Positions 1 to 7,180 of a stretch of 24,759 bases of DNA are shown piece after piece; position 1 is the first letter of the stretch, and each line of letters begins with the position of its first letter. The position numbers and the translations under genes were made by a program. A model generated the notes under the pieces. That model ran no database searches. It was not told where the DNA came from and was given only the letters and a program-made list of their open reading frames with translations. Source of the DNA: DASRHG01 sp035650655 (GTDB lineage: Bacteria > Desulfobacterota > Binatia > DP-6). The stretch covers positions 1 through 24,759 of the forward strand of contig DASRHG010000138.1 in NCBI GenBank assembly GCA_035650655.1. Reading direction: 5' to 3'.

Positions 1-128
1 CCTCTTCAAGCGGCCTGCCTGAATCGTCCGCGATCTGAATCGAGCCGGGTGGATTCGCGGCGCGGTCCACCCGGCTCCGTTCGATCTCCGCACCGCGCGC
101 CGCCCGTCGGGTCGGTCGCGTCACCGCG
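1..128. other. Non-coding left edge
   Basis: I see no convincing gene here. The only ORF is a short arginine/proline/serine-rich frame of the kind that arises by chance in GC-rich DNA. The segment lies downstream of the minus-strand membrane-protein gene that ends at 129. It carries one clear structural feature, the inverted repeat at 42-77. Confidence 0.5.
42..77 (-). terminator. Perfect 12-bp inverted repeat, possible terminator
   Basis: The arm GAGCCGGGTGGA (42-53) is the exact reverse complement of TCCACCCGGCTC (66-77), separated by a 12-nt loop. It lies about 50 nt beyond the stop codon of the minus-strand gene ending at 129, where a transcription end would be expected. Neither side has a clear U-tract, so it is not a textbook intrinsic terminator. 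It could act with Rho, protect a 3' end, or be a protein-binding palindrome. Confidence 0.4.
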
Positions 129-413
129 TCAGCGGGGAGGCACTCGTCGAAGCAGCTCGGCGAGCGCGAGCAGCACACCACCGAGCGTGAGGCCTCCCAC
201 GAGGCCGCCGACGGCTGCCGCGAGGAGGCCGTAGCGGCGCGCGGCCGCGATCCAGTACTCGGTCTGGAAGAGCGTGTGGTCCGGATGCCGCGCGTACGCC
301 GCGGCGACCTCCGCGAAGTGCGCGTCCGCGGCCACGAGCCACCCCGCGACGCCGGCGACACCGAGGCCGAGCAGGACGACGACGCCCGCGAGCACGCGGA
401 GCGCCCGCATCAT
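129..413 (-). CDS. Small two-helix membrane protein, unknown function
   Basis: A 94-residue protein starting MMRALRVLAG. Its ATG overlaps the TGA of the upstream acetyltransferase gene (ATGA arrangement at 413-410), so the two are almost certainly co-transcribed and translationally coupled. A longer frame reaches further upstream, but that extension is an arginine-rich shadow of the neighbouring gene. Two hydrophobic segments are visible, at about residues 5-26 and 62-86, joined by a 35-residue loop with charged and aromatic residues (HPDHTLFQTEYWIAAARRYG). The N-terminal helix could be an uncleaved signal anchor. I do not recognise a family. The pairing with an N-acetylglutamate-synthase-like gene does not by itself indicate a function. 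Confidence 0.7.
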   Translation of the reverse strand: MMRALRVLAGVVVLLGLGVAGVAGWLVAADAHFAEVAAAYARHPDHTLFQTEYWIAAARRYGLLAAAVGGLVGGLTLGGVLLALAELLRRVPPR

Positions 414-1630
414 CGGGCGCGCACCGCCGCCGCCACGGCCGACGACAGGCGGCGGCGGAAGACGCCCACGCGCGCGCGGCGACGGGGATCGTATCCGACC
501 CACTTCGCGGCGGGCACGTCGTCCGCCCCGACGCGCTCGAACCCGAGCCGGACGAAGAACTCCTTCGCCCGGTCGTCCACGGCGCACGCGAAGACGTAGT
601 CGAGACCGATCCGCTCGGCGTCGGCCACGAGGCGCGTGACGAGCCGCTCGCCGATGCCCTCACCCTTGAACCGCGTGATGGTGTAGAGCGCGACGATCTC
701 GCCGGCGCGCTCGGCCGCGTACGGCGCGGTCAAGAGCCCGACGACGCCGGCGAGCTGTCGGGGCTGGAACGTCGCCCCGTAGCCGACCGCGAGCACCTGC
801 GCGACCTCGGCCCGGCTCCGCAGCTTGAGAACGCCCTCGCGCTGGCCGCGCTCGAGCAGCCGCTCGGCCTGCGCGAAGTCGTCGAGCCCGAGCGGCGCCA
901 CGTGACAGTAGTCGCTCAAGGTGAAGAGCGTCCCCGAGCCGGCGTACGTGAAGAGCTCGTCGCCGACCGTCTCCGGCGTGCAGACGTTCACCGACTCGAC
1001 GCCGCCGAGGAGCGCGTCGCGGACCGCGGTGAGAAGCGGGCGGCGGTCGCCGAGGCCCGTCCATTCCGCCTCGCCCTCCCGCAGGAGGGTGTCGAGCAGG
1101 TTCTCGTCGACGAACGAGAGCCGCCCCGGACGGTTGCCGAGGAGCCCGCCGCGCGGATCGAGCAGCACGAGCTTCGGGACGTGAAGCGCCACCGCGAACC
1201 CCGCCGCCGCGCCGACCGAGGCGTTCCCCCCGACGACGACGACCGCGAGCCGGCCCCGCCGGAGCGCCTCCCAGAGCCGCGCCCGTACCTGCTCGCCCGC
1301 CGTGCCCGCGAGCTCGTGCGAGGCGACGCGGAGGAGGGACGCCGCAGCGTGGCGCGTCGCGCGCCGGTGGACGGGCACGCGCGCCCGGCGGAGCGCGGCG
1401 ACGAGGCGCCGCTCGGCGGCGAACGTCGACGCGGGCCACCAGACGACGACGCGCGTGTCGTTGCGGACGAGCTCCGCCACCGTCCGTGCGAGCGGCCAGA
1501 GGTCGGGACGCGCCGCCGTCACCTCCGGCGCGACGGCCACCACCACGCTGCGGCCCCGGAACTGCTCGAGGTAGAAATCCTTTTCCTCGAAGACCTCCAC
1601 GGCGCGCGGGTGGTCGAGCGGAGGCGGCAT
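410..1630 (-). CDS. N-acetylglutamate synthase-like protein (kinase-fold + GNAT)
   Basis: A 406-residue protein with the two-part layout of ArgA-type N-acetylglutamate synthases, which transfer acetyl from acetyl-CoA to glutamate at the start of arginine synthesis. Residues about 10-240 resemble the amino-acid-kinase fold: an opening DFYLEQFRGRSVVVAV segment, a glycine-rich VVVGGNASVGAAAG stretch at 131-144, and ELFTYAGSGTLFT at 225-237, which resembles the linker of the family. Residues about 245-395 are a GNAT domain with acetyl-CoA loop FKGEGIGERL (321-330) and a closing EFFVRLGFERV motif (357-367). The kinase-like half lacks the usual lysine/GG start and probably does not phosphorylate. 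No other arg gene is nearby, so the substrate could be another amine. The ATG start at 1630 follows an extended -10-like sequence. Confidence 0.7.
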   Translation of the reverse strand: MPPPLDHPRAVEVFEEKDFYLEQFRGRSVVVAVAPEVTAARPDLWPLARTVAELVRNDTRVVVWWPASTFAAERRLVAALRRARVPVHRRATRHAAASLLRVASHELAGTAGEQVRARLWEALRRGRLAVVVVGGNASVGAAAGFAVALHVPKLVLLDPRGGLLGNRPGRLSFVDENLLDTLLREGEAEWTGLGDRRPLLTAVRDALLGGVESVNVCTPETVGDELFTYAGSGTLFTLSDYCHVAPLGLDDFAQAERLLERGQREGVLKLRSRAEVAQVLAVGYGATFQPRQLAGVVGLLTAPYAAERAGEIVALYTITRFKGEGIGERLVTRLVADAERIGLDYVFACAVDDRAKEFFVRLGFERVGADDVPAAKWVGYDPRRRARVGVFRRRLSSAVAAAVRAR

Positions 1631-1637
1631 CCGCCCG

Positions 1638-1646
1638 ACCCTAGCA
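1638..1646 (-). promoter_or_regulatory. Extended -10 element for the NAGS-like gene
   Basis: On the minus strand TGC is followed by TAGGGT (1643-1638), an extended -10-like element. Only 7 nt separate it from the ATG at 1630, so transcription would begin at or next to the start codon (a leaderless message). The -35 region (TTCGCC, 1666-1661, 17-nt spacer) is weak. Confidence 0.3.
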
Positions 1647-1679
1647 CACGCCGGCGAAACGGCGAAGGTTCGCGCGCGG

Positions 1680-1709
1680 TTGCCAGCGCCCGGCGCCGCG
1701 CGCTAGACG
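1680..1709 (+). promoter_or_regulatory. Possible promoter of ggt
   Basis: TTGCCA at 1680-1685 matches the -35 consensus at 5 of 6 positions. After an 18-nt spacer, TAGACG (1704-1709) could be a poor -10. It ends 7 nt before the ATG at 1717. No Shine-Dalgarno sequence is visible, which agrees with a very short or absent leader. Confidence 0.28.
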
Positions 1710-1716
1710 CGCCGCG

Positions 1717-3366
1717 ATGCGCCGGCCGTCCACGCTCGTCGCCGCCGCGCTCGCCTTCGCGGCGGTGCGCGCCTGGGCGGGCGGCGCCGTCGCGACCGAG
1801 CACGCGCGCGCGGCCGCCGCCGGCGCGGAGGTACTCGCCGCGGGCGGCACGGTCGTCGATGCGGCGCTCGCCGCGTCGGCCGCCGTCTGCGTCGTGCACG
1901 CGTCCTCCTGCGGCGTCGGCGGCGGCGGCTTCGCGCTCGTGCACGAGCGGGACGGCGGCGACGTGGCGCTCGACTACCGCGAGACGGCGCCCGCGGGCGC
2001 CACGCCGGATCGGTTCGTCGTCGACGGCCGGCCCGACGAGATGCTCCTCCGTCGCGGCGGTCTCGCCGTCGGCGTCCCGGGCGAGGTCGCCGGGTGGACG
2101 GCGCTCCACGCGCGCTTCGGGCGACTGCCGCTCGCCCGTGTCCTCGCGCCCGCGATCCGACTCGCGCGCGACGGCTTTGCGCTCGCCGAGAGCCCCCATC
2201 TCGCGCGCGAAATTGCACGCCAGCAGCCGCTCCTCGCCGCGGACCCCGGCCTCCGCGCGGTCTTCCTCGCGGCCGACGGCAGCGTCCCCGGTCCCGACTT
2301 CCGCGTCGTCCAGGCGGACCTCGCGCGCACGCTCGCCGCCGTTGCGGCGGGCGGCCGGGCCGCGTTCTACGACGGCGCCCTCGCGGCGGCGATCGCCGCG
2401 GCCGTCGCGGGGCGCGGCGGGGTCCTCACGGCGGCCGACCTCCGCGCCTACCGGCCCGCGTGGCGCCGTCCGCTCGTCGGGCGCTTTCGGGGCCGGCGCG
2501 TGGTGACGTTCCCGCCGCCCGGGTCGGGCGCCGTCCTCCTCGAGGCGCTCGGGCTGCTCGGGGCCGACGACCTCCCGGCGCTCGGCGCCGGCACGCCGAC
2601 GATGCTCCACCTCCTCGCGACGGCGATGGCGCAGGCATTCGCCGACCGCGCGCGTTGGCTCGGCGACCCCGCGTACACCGACGTGCCGCTCGGCGCGCTG
2701 CTCGCGCCGCCCCGCCTGCGCGCGCTCCGCGCCCGCATGAGCGCCGTCCGCGTCACGGCCCCCGACGACGCGTTCGAGCCCGACGCCGGCACGGCGAACG
2801 TCTCGGTCGTCGATCAGGCGGGCAACGCGGCGGTGATCACGACGACGATCAACACGTCCTTCGGCGCCGGCATCCTCGTCCCGGGCACCGGGATCGTCCT
2901 GAACGACGAGATGGACGACTTCGCGATCGCGCCGGGCGTGCCGAACGCCTTCGGCCTCGTCGGCACGGCGCCGAACGCCATCGCGCCCGGGAAGCGGCCC
3001 CAGTCGAGCATGACCCCGACGGTGCTGCTCGACGGCGGGCGCCCGGAGATCGCCGTCGGCGGCTCCGGCGGCCCGACGATCGTCTCCGGCGTGCTCCAGG
3101 TCGTGCTCGGCGTGACCGCGTTCCGGCTCCACCCGATCCTCGCGGTCGCCGCGCCGCGCATCCACGACCAGGCCGTGCCGGCCGTCCTCACCGTCGAGCC
3201 CGGCATCGACGGGGCGACCCGCGCGGCGCTGGCACGCATCGGGCATCGGCTCGTCGACGTGCGCGCGCTCGGGGCGGTCTCGGCGGTCGGGCTCGACGCC
3301 GACGGCTGGCCGGTCGCCGCGGGCGATCGGCGGAAGGACGGCGGCGAGGCGATCGTCGTCCGGTAG
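1717..3366 (+). CDS. ggt: Gamma-glutamyltransferase (glutathione hydrolase)
   Basis: A 549-residue Ntn-hydrolase precursor that cleaves the gamma-glutamyl bond of glutathione and related peptides, expected in the periplasm. Residues 1-22 form a signal peptide. The glutamyl-binding DYRET is at 86-90 (Arg88). Self-cleavage into large and small subunits should occur before Thr359 in the GTANVSVVD motif, which aligns with the nucleophile Thr391 of the E. coli enzyme. The following conserved threonine and histidine are replaced by Ala-Asn. LNDEMDDF (395-402) and KRPQSSMTP (426-434) complete the active site. Length is normal for the family. It is a lone gene, divergent from the NAGS-like gene and convergent with the SGNH hydrolase gene. 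The replaced residues after the nucleophile could alter the balance of hydrolysis and transfer. Confidence 0.93.
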   Translation: MRRPSTLVAAALAFAAVRAWAGGAVATEHARAAAAGAEVLAAGGTVVDAALAASAAVCVVHASSCGVGGGGFALVHERDGGDVALDYRETAPAGATPDRFVVDGRPDEMLLRRGGLAVGVPGEVAGWTALHARFGRLPLARVLAPAIRLARDGFALAESPHLAREIARQQPLLAADPGLRAVFLAADGSVPGPDFRVVQADLARTLAAVAAGGRAAFYDGALAAAIAAAVAGRGGVLTAADLRAYRPAWRRPLVGRFRGRRVVTFPPPGSGAVLLEALGLLGADDLPALGAGTPTMLHLLATAMAQAFADRARWLGDPAYTDVPLGALLAPPRLRALRARMSAVRVTAPDDAFEPDAGTANVSVVDQAGNAAVITTTINTSFGAGILVPGTGIVLNDEMDDFAIAPGVPNAFGLVGTAPNAIAPGKRPQSSMTPTVLLDGGRPEIAVGGSGGPTIVSGVLQVVLGVTAFRLHPILAVAAPRIHDQAVPAVLTVEPGIDGATRAALARIGHRLVDVRALGAVSAVGLDADGWPVAAGDRRKDGGEAIVVR

Positions 3367-3404
3367 CGCGGTGGTGCACCCGCGAGCGGCGGGCGGGACG
3401 GGTG

Positions 3405-3430
3405 GCTCGCGCGGGAGCCGCGCGCCGAGC
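3405..3430. terminator. GC-rich hairpin between convergent genes
   Basis: CGCGCGG (3408-3414) and CCGCGCG (3418-3424) form a 7-bp stem with a 3-nt loop, extended by three more pairs beyond a 3-nt bulge. It lies in the 73-nt gap between the ends of ggt and the SGNH hydrolase gene, where a bidirectional terminator would be useful. No U-tract is visible, and GC-rich DNA forms such stems easily. Confidence 0.28.
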
Positions 3431-3439
3431 GGCCGGCGG

Positions 3440-4639
3440 TCAGTCGGTGCGCGCGTCGAGCCCGAACGCCGCCGCCGAGGCACGGAGGTACGCGTCGATC
3501 TCGCGCGCGGCGAGCGCGTGGCCGCGCGGGCTCCAGTGGCCGTCGTGCGCCCACGAGCAGCTCACGTGCGACGCCGCCCAGTCGGCGCGGAGCGCCGGGC
3601 CGAGGTCGAGGACGGGGATGTCGTGCGCCCGCGCCATCGCGTCGATCGCGCGGGTCGGGCGCTCGACGTCCCAGGTGAAGTGCGAGGCCTCCGGATAGCC
3701 TTCCGCGCGGAGGGCCGCGTCGAGATTGTCTTCGACCACGGCCTTCGGGGGGACGAGGACGAGGAGGAAGCGGGCGCCGCGGGAACGCGTGAGCCGTGCG
3801 CTCTCCGCGAGGAGGCGCAGCGTGACGGCGTACGCCTCGTCCCACGGGCGGGGCGGATCGGCGAGGAACACGTTCCAGTCCGAGGTGACGGGGAGCGTGG
3901 CCGGCTTGCCGTCACCCCCCCAGGCCGTGACGTGATGCGACGCGCGGAACTTCTGGATGCGGTCGATGAAGCTCCGCGCGAACGTGCTGTCCTTCACCAT
4001 CGTCTTCAGCCACACGGCCGGGCGGATCTTCTCCTGGCGCCCGCGCGACGCGGGGGAGTCCGCGGGCGGCACGTACACGAGCTCGTCCCCGGCGAGCCGG
4101 TAGTACGGCTTGCTCGGGTCACGCTCGAGGGCCGCCACGTCGTTCCTGAAGTCGTTCATCAGCGTGACGGCGACGATCACGAGGTCGGGCTCGTACGCGA
4201 ACGCTTCCTGCTCGAGGAGCCGGTGGTACTGCGCCGGCCCGTTCCCCGAGACGCCGAAGTTGACGACCTCGACCCGCTCGCGCGCCCAGCGGCCGACCGC
4301 GGCCTCCAGGAGCCGTGGAAACTGCGCCTCGAGCGGCACCTGCAACGCCTCGACCATCGAATCGCCGAGGACGAGGATCCGGTACGTCCCCGCGGGCTTC
4401 GCGCGCGCGTGCTCGACGTCGTGGAAGCCGGCGGCGTTCGTCGTCACCCGGACGTCGTAGTCCGGACCCACCCAGCGGAACGCCCCGCCCGGCTCGAGCC
4501 GGTAGCCGACCTCGCGGTCGAAGTGGTAGCGCACCGTCGACGTCGGGATCACGAAGCGCACGAGCACCTCCCCGGCGCCCCAGGCGAACACGACCCCGAG
4601 GACGACGAGCGCGAGGTTCGGGAGGACCCGCGTCAGCAC
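3440..4639 (-). CDS. Membrane-anchored SGNH/GDSL hydrolase of carbamoylation module
   Basis: A 399-residue SGNH-fold esterase/acyltransferase-like protein. The GTG start at 4639 lies 4 nt after the carbamoyltransferase stop. A longer frame from 4801 exists, but its first 54 residues are a serine/arginine-rich shadow of the upstream gene. One N-terminal transmembrane helix (about 5-27) places the catalytic domain outside the membrane. Family blocks are in order: GDSMVEA with nucleophile Ser94; GVSGNGPAQYH with Gly132 and Asn133; TLMNDFRND at 159-167; and HDGHWSPRGH at 365-374 with the Asp366/His368 pair. The DGHW form resembles the AlgX/PatB-like side of the superfamily, which acts on surface glycans. 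It is the last gene of the module and may remove or transfer an acyl group on the same product. The substrate is unknown. Confidence 0.85.
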   Translation of the reverse strand: MLTRVLPNLALVVLGVVFAWGAGEVLVRFVIPTSTVRYHFDREVGYRLEPGGAFRWVGPDYDVRVTTNAAGFHDVEHARAKPAGTYRILVLGDSMVEALQVPLEAQFPRLLEAAVGRWARERVEVVNFGVSGNGPAQYHRLLEQEAFAYEPDLVIVAVTLMNDFRNDVAALERDPSKPYYRLAGDELVYVPPADSPASRGRQEKIRPAVWLKTMVKDSTFARSFIDRIQKFRASHHVTAWGGDGKPATLPVTSDWNVFLADPPRPWDEAYAVTLRLLAESARLTRSRGARFLLVLVPPKAVVEDNLDAALRAEGYPEASHFTWDVERPTRAIDAMARAHDIPVLDLGPALRADWAASHVSCSWAHDGHWSPRGHALAAREIDAYLRASAAAFGLDARTD

Positions 4640-4643
4640 GCGC

Positions 4644-6479
4644 TCAGTCGAGCTGGTAGAGCGAACGCCAATCGACGTCCTCCTTGAGCGCCGGCTGGCG
4701 CGGCTTGTCGAGGACGAAGGAGCCGAGGACGAGCTGGTCCATCTCGGTTCGCATGAAGCAGAGGTAGGCGTCCCTCGGCGAGCACACGATCGGCTCGCCA
4801 CGCACGTTGAAGCTCGTGTTCACGAGCACCGGGCAGCCCGTGAGCTCGGCGAAGCGCGTGAGCAGCGCGTGGTACGCGGGGTTCGTCTCGCGGTGCACGG
4901 TCTGGATGCGGGCCGAGTAGTCGACGTGGGTCGCGGCGGGAATGTCCGAGCGCGGGACGTTGAGCTTCTCGATCCCGAACAGGCGCTGCTGCTCGGCGCT
5001 CATCGGGATCCGCCGCTCCTGCCGCACCGGCGCGACGAGGAGCATGTACGGCGAGTCGACGTCGAGCTCGAACCAGTCCGCGACACGCTCCCGCAGCACG
5101 CTCGGCGCGAACGGGCGGAAGCTCTCGCGGAACTTGATCTTCAGGTTCATCACCGACTGCATCCTCGTCGAGCGCGCGTCGCCGAGGATGCTCCGGTTCC
5201 CGAGCGACCGGGGGCCGAACTCCATCCGGCCCTGGAACCAGCCGACGACCTTCTCCGCCGCGAGCGCGCGCGCCGTCCGGTCGATCACCTCGTCCATCGG
5301 CAGGCGCTCGTACACGGCGCCGACCGAGTCGAGGAACCGGCGGATCTCCTCGTCGGAGAACGCCGGCCCGAGATACGAGCCCCGCATGCCGTCGCCCTCG
5401 GACCGATGCCGGCGCTCGTGGCCGAGCACCTTGTGGCGGATCGCGAGCGCGACGCCGACCGCCCCGCCGGCGTCGCCCGCGGCGGGCTGGATCCAGATCC
5501 GCTGGAATGGGCCCTCGCGCAGGAGGCGCCCGTTGCCGACGCAGTTGAGCGCGACGCCCCCGGCGAGGCAGAGGTTCGCCATCCCGGTCTCACGGTGCAC
5601 GTGCCGCGCCATGCGCAGCATGATCTCCTCGGTGACGACCTGCACCGAGGCGGCGATGTCCATCTCGCGCTGCGTGATCTCGGACTCCGGCCGCCGCGGC
5701 GGCCCGCCGAACAGGCGATCGAACGCGCCGTTCGTCATCGTGAGCCCGGAGAGGTAGTTGAAGTAGTCCATGTTCAGCTTGAAGGAGCCGTCCTCCTTCA
5801 GCTGCAGGAGCTCGTCGAGGATGAGCTGCGCGTACTTCGGCTCCCCGTACGGCGCGAGGCCCATGACCTTGTACTCGCCCGAGTTGACCTTGAAGCCGGT
5901 GTAATAGGTGAAGGCGGAGTAGAGCATGCCGAGCGAGTGCGGGTAGTGGAGCTCGGCGAGGATCTCGAGGTCCTTCCCGCGTCCGACGCCGTAGGACGAC
6001 GTCGCCCACTCGCCGACGCCGTCCATCGTCAGCACCGCGGCCTCCGCGAAGGGCGAGGGGTAGTACGCGCTCGCGGCGTGCGACTCGTGATGCTCGGCGA
6101 AGAGGAGCGGCCCCTCGTAGCCGGGAAGCTCCTTGCGGATGAGGTCGCGCGTGAAGAGCTTCTCCTTGATCCAGACCGGCATCGCGAGGAGGAACGAGCG
6201 GAGTCCCTTCGGCGCCACCCCGAAGTAGCTCTCGCAGAGGCGCTCGAACTTGAGCAGCGGCTTGTCGTAGAAGCCGACGTAGTCGAGGTCCCGAGCGGCG
6301 ATCCCGCCCTCGCGGAGACAGTACGCGACGGCGTGGGCCGGAAACCTCGGGTCGTGCTTCTTCCGCGTGAAGCGCTCCTCCTGCGCGGCCGCGACGACCT
6401 CGCCGTCGCGGACGAGACACGCGGCGGCATCGTGGTAGTAGGCGGAGATGCCGAGGATCGTGGTGCCGGCCGCCGCCAT
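4644..6479 (-). CDS. NodU/CmcH/SxtI-family O-carbamoyltransferase
   Basis: A 611-residue enzyme of the family that moves a carbamoyl group from carbamoyl phosphate, via carbamoyl-adenylate, to a hydroxyl of a sugar or small molecule (NodU, TobZ, CmcH, SxtI). The N-terminal Kae1-like domain starts GISAYYHDAAACLV (His16) and carries HHESHAASAYY (130-140), whose His131 and His134 are the likely metal ligands, and DGVGEW (153-158). The glycine-rich GGVALNCVGNGRLL is at 307-320. The C-terminal carbamoyltransferase part carries FQGRMEFGPRSLGNRSIL (415-432), RESFRPFAPSVL (451-462) and NTSFNVRGEPIV (554-565). Length and motifs are complete, so it should be active. The start is the ATG at 6479, 2 nt after the SxtJ-like stop. 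The acceptor cannot be read from the sequence. No sugar or toxin biosynthesis genes are adjacent. Confidence 0.92.
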   Translation of the reverse strand: MAAAGTTILGISAYYHDAAACLVRDGEVVAAAQEERFTRKKHDPRFPAHAVAYCLREGGIAARDLDYVGFYDKPLLKFERLCESYFGVAPKGLRSFLLAMPVWIKEKLFTRDLIRKELPGYEGPLLFAEHHESHAASAYYPSPFAEAAVLTMDGVGEWATSSYGVGRGKDLEILAELHYPHSLGMLYSAFTYYTGFKVNSGEYKVMGLAPYGEPKYAQLILDELLQLKEDGSFKLNMDYFNYLSGLTMTNGAFDRLFGGPPRRPESEITQREMDIAASVQVVTEEIMLRMARHVHRETGMANLCLAGGVALNCVGNGRLLREGPFQRIWIQPAAGDAGGAVGVALAIRHKVLGHERRHRSEGDGMRGSYLGPAFSDEEIRRFLDSVGAVYERLPMDEVIDRTARALAAEKVVGWFQGRMEFGPRSLGNRSILGDARSTRMQSVMNLKIKFRESFRPFAPSVLRERVADWFELDVDSPYMLLVAPVRQERRIPMSAEQQRLFGIEKLNVPRSDIPAATHVDYSARIQTVHRETNPAYHALLTRFAELTGCPVLVNTSFNVRGEPIVCSPRDAYLCFMRTEMDQLVLGSFVLDKPRQPALKEDVDWRSLYQLD

Positions 6480-6481
6480 CG

Positions 6482-6889
6482 TCAGAAGAGCTGCTCGTAT
6501 CGCGCCGGGTCGACGGTCTGCGGGGTCCGCTTGATCCAGTGGCTCGACCGGCCGTCGTCGAGACGACGGTCGAGCGGATCGTTCACGCGGCGCAGGACGA
6601 ACCCGATCGGCGCGAAGACGAGGAAGTAGAGGAGTGCCAGGAACACGCGGCTCACGACGTCGCCGACCCGCGCCGCGACGCGGAGGACGGGACCCATCCA
6701 GAAGCGCTCGACCGGCGCGAGGACGGCCGGCACGACGAGGCCTGCCAGGACGAGCGCGCCGCCGATCGCCCACATGACGCGCGGCGCGAGCGCGTGGTGA
6801 CGCCACGCGCTCAAGGCGCCCAGGACGAGCAGCGCCCCGCCGACGGTCACCCCGAATCGGCGGAGCTCGGCTTTCGACTTGCCGGCCAT
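6482..6889 (-). CDS. SxtJ-family membrane protein
   Basis: A 135-residue protein with three hydrophobic helices at about 12-29, 38-59 and 80-100. A short conserved-looking tail contains NDPLDRRL, SSHWIKR and a final YEQLF. This size, helix pattern and tail match SxtJ, a protein of unknown role named from saxitoxin clusters and commonly found directly beside O-carbamoyltransferase genes. It sits between the DUF5989 gene (15-nt gap) and the carbamoyltransferase gene (2-nt gap), so translation is probably coupled. A plausible job, by inference only, is to hold the soluble carbamoyltransferase at the inner membrane or help move the substrate. Confidence 0.82.
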   Translation of the reverse strand: MAGKSKAELRRFGVTVGGALLVLGALSAWRHHALAPRVMWAIGGALVLAGLVVPAVLAPVERFWMGPVLRVAARVGDVVSRVFLALLYFLVFAPIGFVLRRVNDPLDRRLDDGRSSHWIKRTPQTVDPARYEQLF

Positions 6890-6904
6890 CGGGACGCCGG
6901 AGCG

Positions 6905-7072
6905 CTAGAAGAGCGTGTACACGAAAGGCGCCAGCGCGGAGCCCTGCGTGAACACGACGAGCGCGCCGAACAACGCGAGGACGATCACGATCGGGCCGAG
7001 CCACCACTTCTTCCGGACGCGCATGAATGCCCAGAGCTCGGCGAGGAGGCCCACTGTTCCGGAACGCGCCAC
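6905..7072 (-). CDS. DUF5989 / SxtK-like single-helix protein
   Basis: A short protein (55 residues from the GTG at 7072) with the highly recognisable ELWAFMRVRKKWW, one transmembrane helix, and a TQGSALAPFVYTLF end. This pattern is typical of DUF5989, which regularly accompanies SxtJ and carbamoyltransferase genes and corresponds to SxtK in saxitoxin clusters. An in-frame ATG at 7126 would give 73 residues. I reject it because it lies inside the -35 box of the promoter at 7098-7126, and its extra 18 residues do not look like the family. The GTG has a GGGGGTG ribosome-binding-like sequence 8 nt upstream (7087-7081). It is the first gene of the four-gene module. Function is unknown. Confidence 0.8.
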   Translation of the reverse strand: MARSGTVGLLAELWAFMRVRKKWWLGPIVIVLALFGALVVFTQGSALAPFVYTLF

Positions 7073-7097
7073 TTCGGGTTCACCCCCGGTGCGGGGA

Positions 7098-7126
7098 TGC
7101 TTAGCGAGGGGTGCGTAACCCGTCAA
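7098..7126 (-). promoter_or_regulatory. Promoter of the carbamoylation module
   Basis: On the minus strand, TTGACG (7126-7121) and TAAGCA (7103-7098) are separated by exactly 17 nt. Transcription would start near 7091, about 20 nt before the GTG at 7072. This gives the four genes a promoter of their own rather than read-through from purA. Confidence 0.5.
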
Positions 7127-7180
7127 GGGCGAAAGACGTGAGCAGTGTGCTCGCGACCGACATGGCGACCGCCTGGGCGC

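Noticed and set aside
1519..3483. 654-codon minus-strand frame opposite ggt
   Set aside because: Arg/Asp/Glu/Ala-rich antisense frame with no domain; it is the mirror of a clearly coding plus-strand gene and arises from GC-rich codon use.
4869..6629. 586-codon plus-strand frame opposite the carbamoyltransferase gene
   Set aside because: The opposite strand encodes a complete enzyme with all motifs; this frame is compositionally biased and has no recognisable feature.
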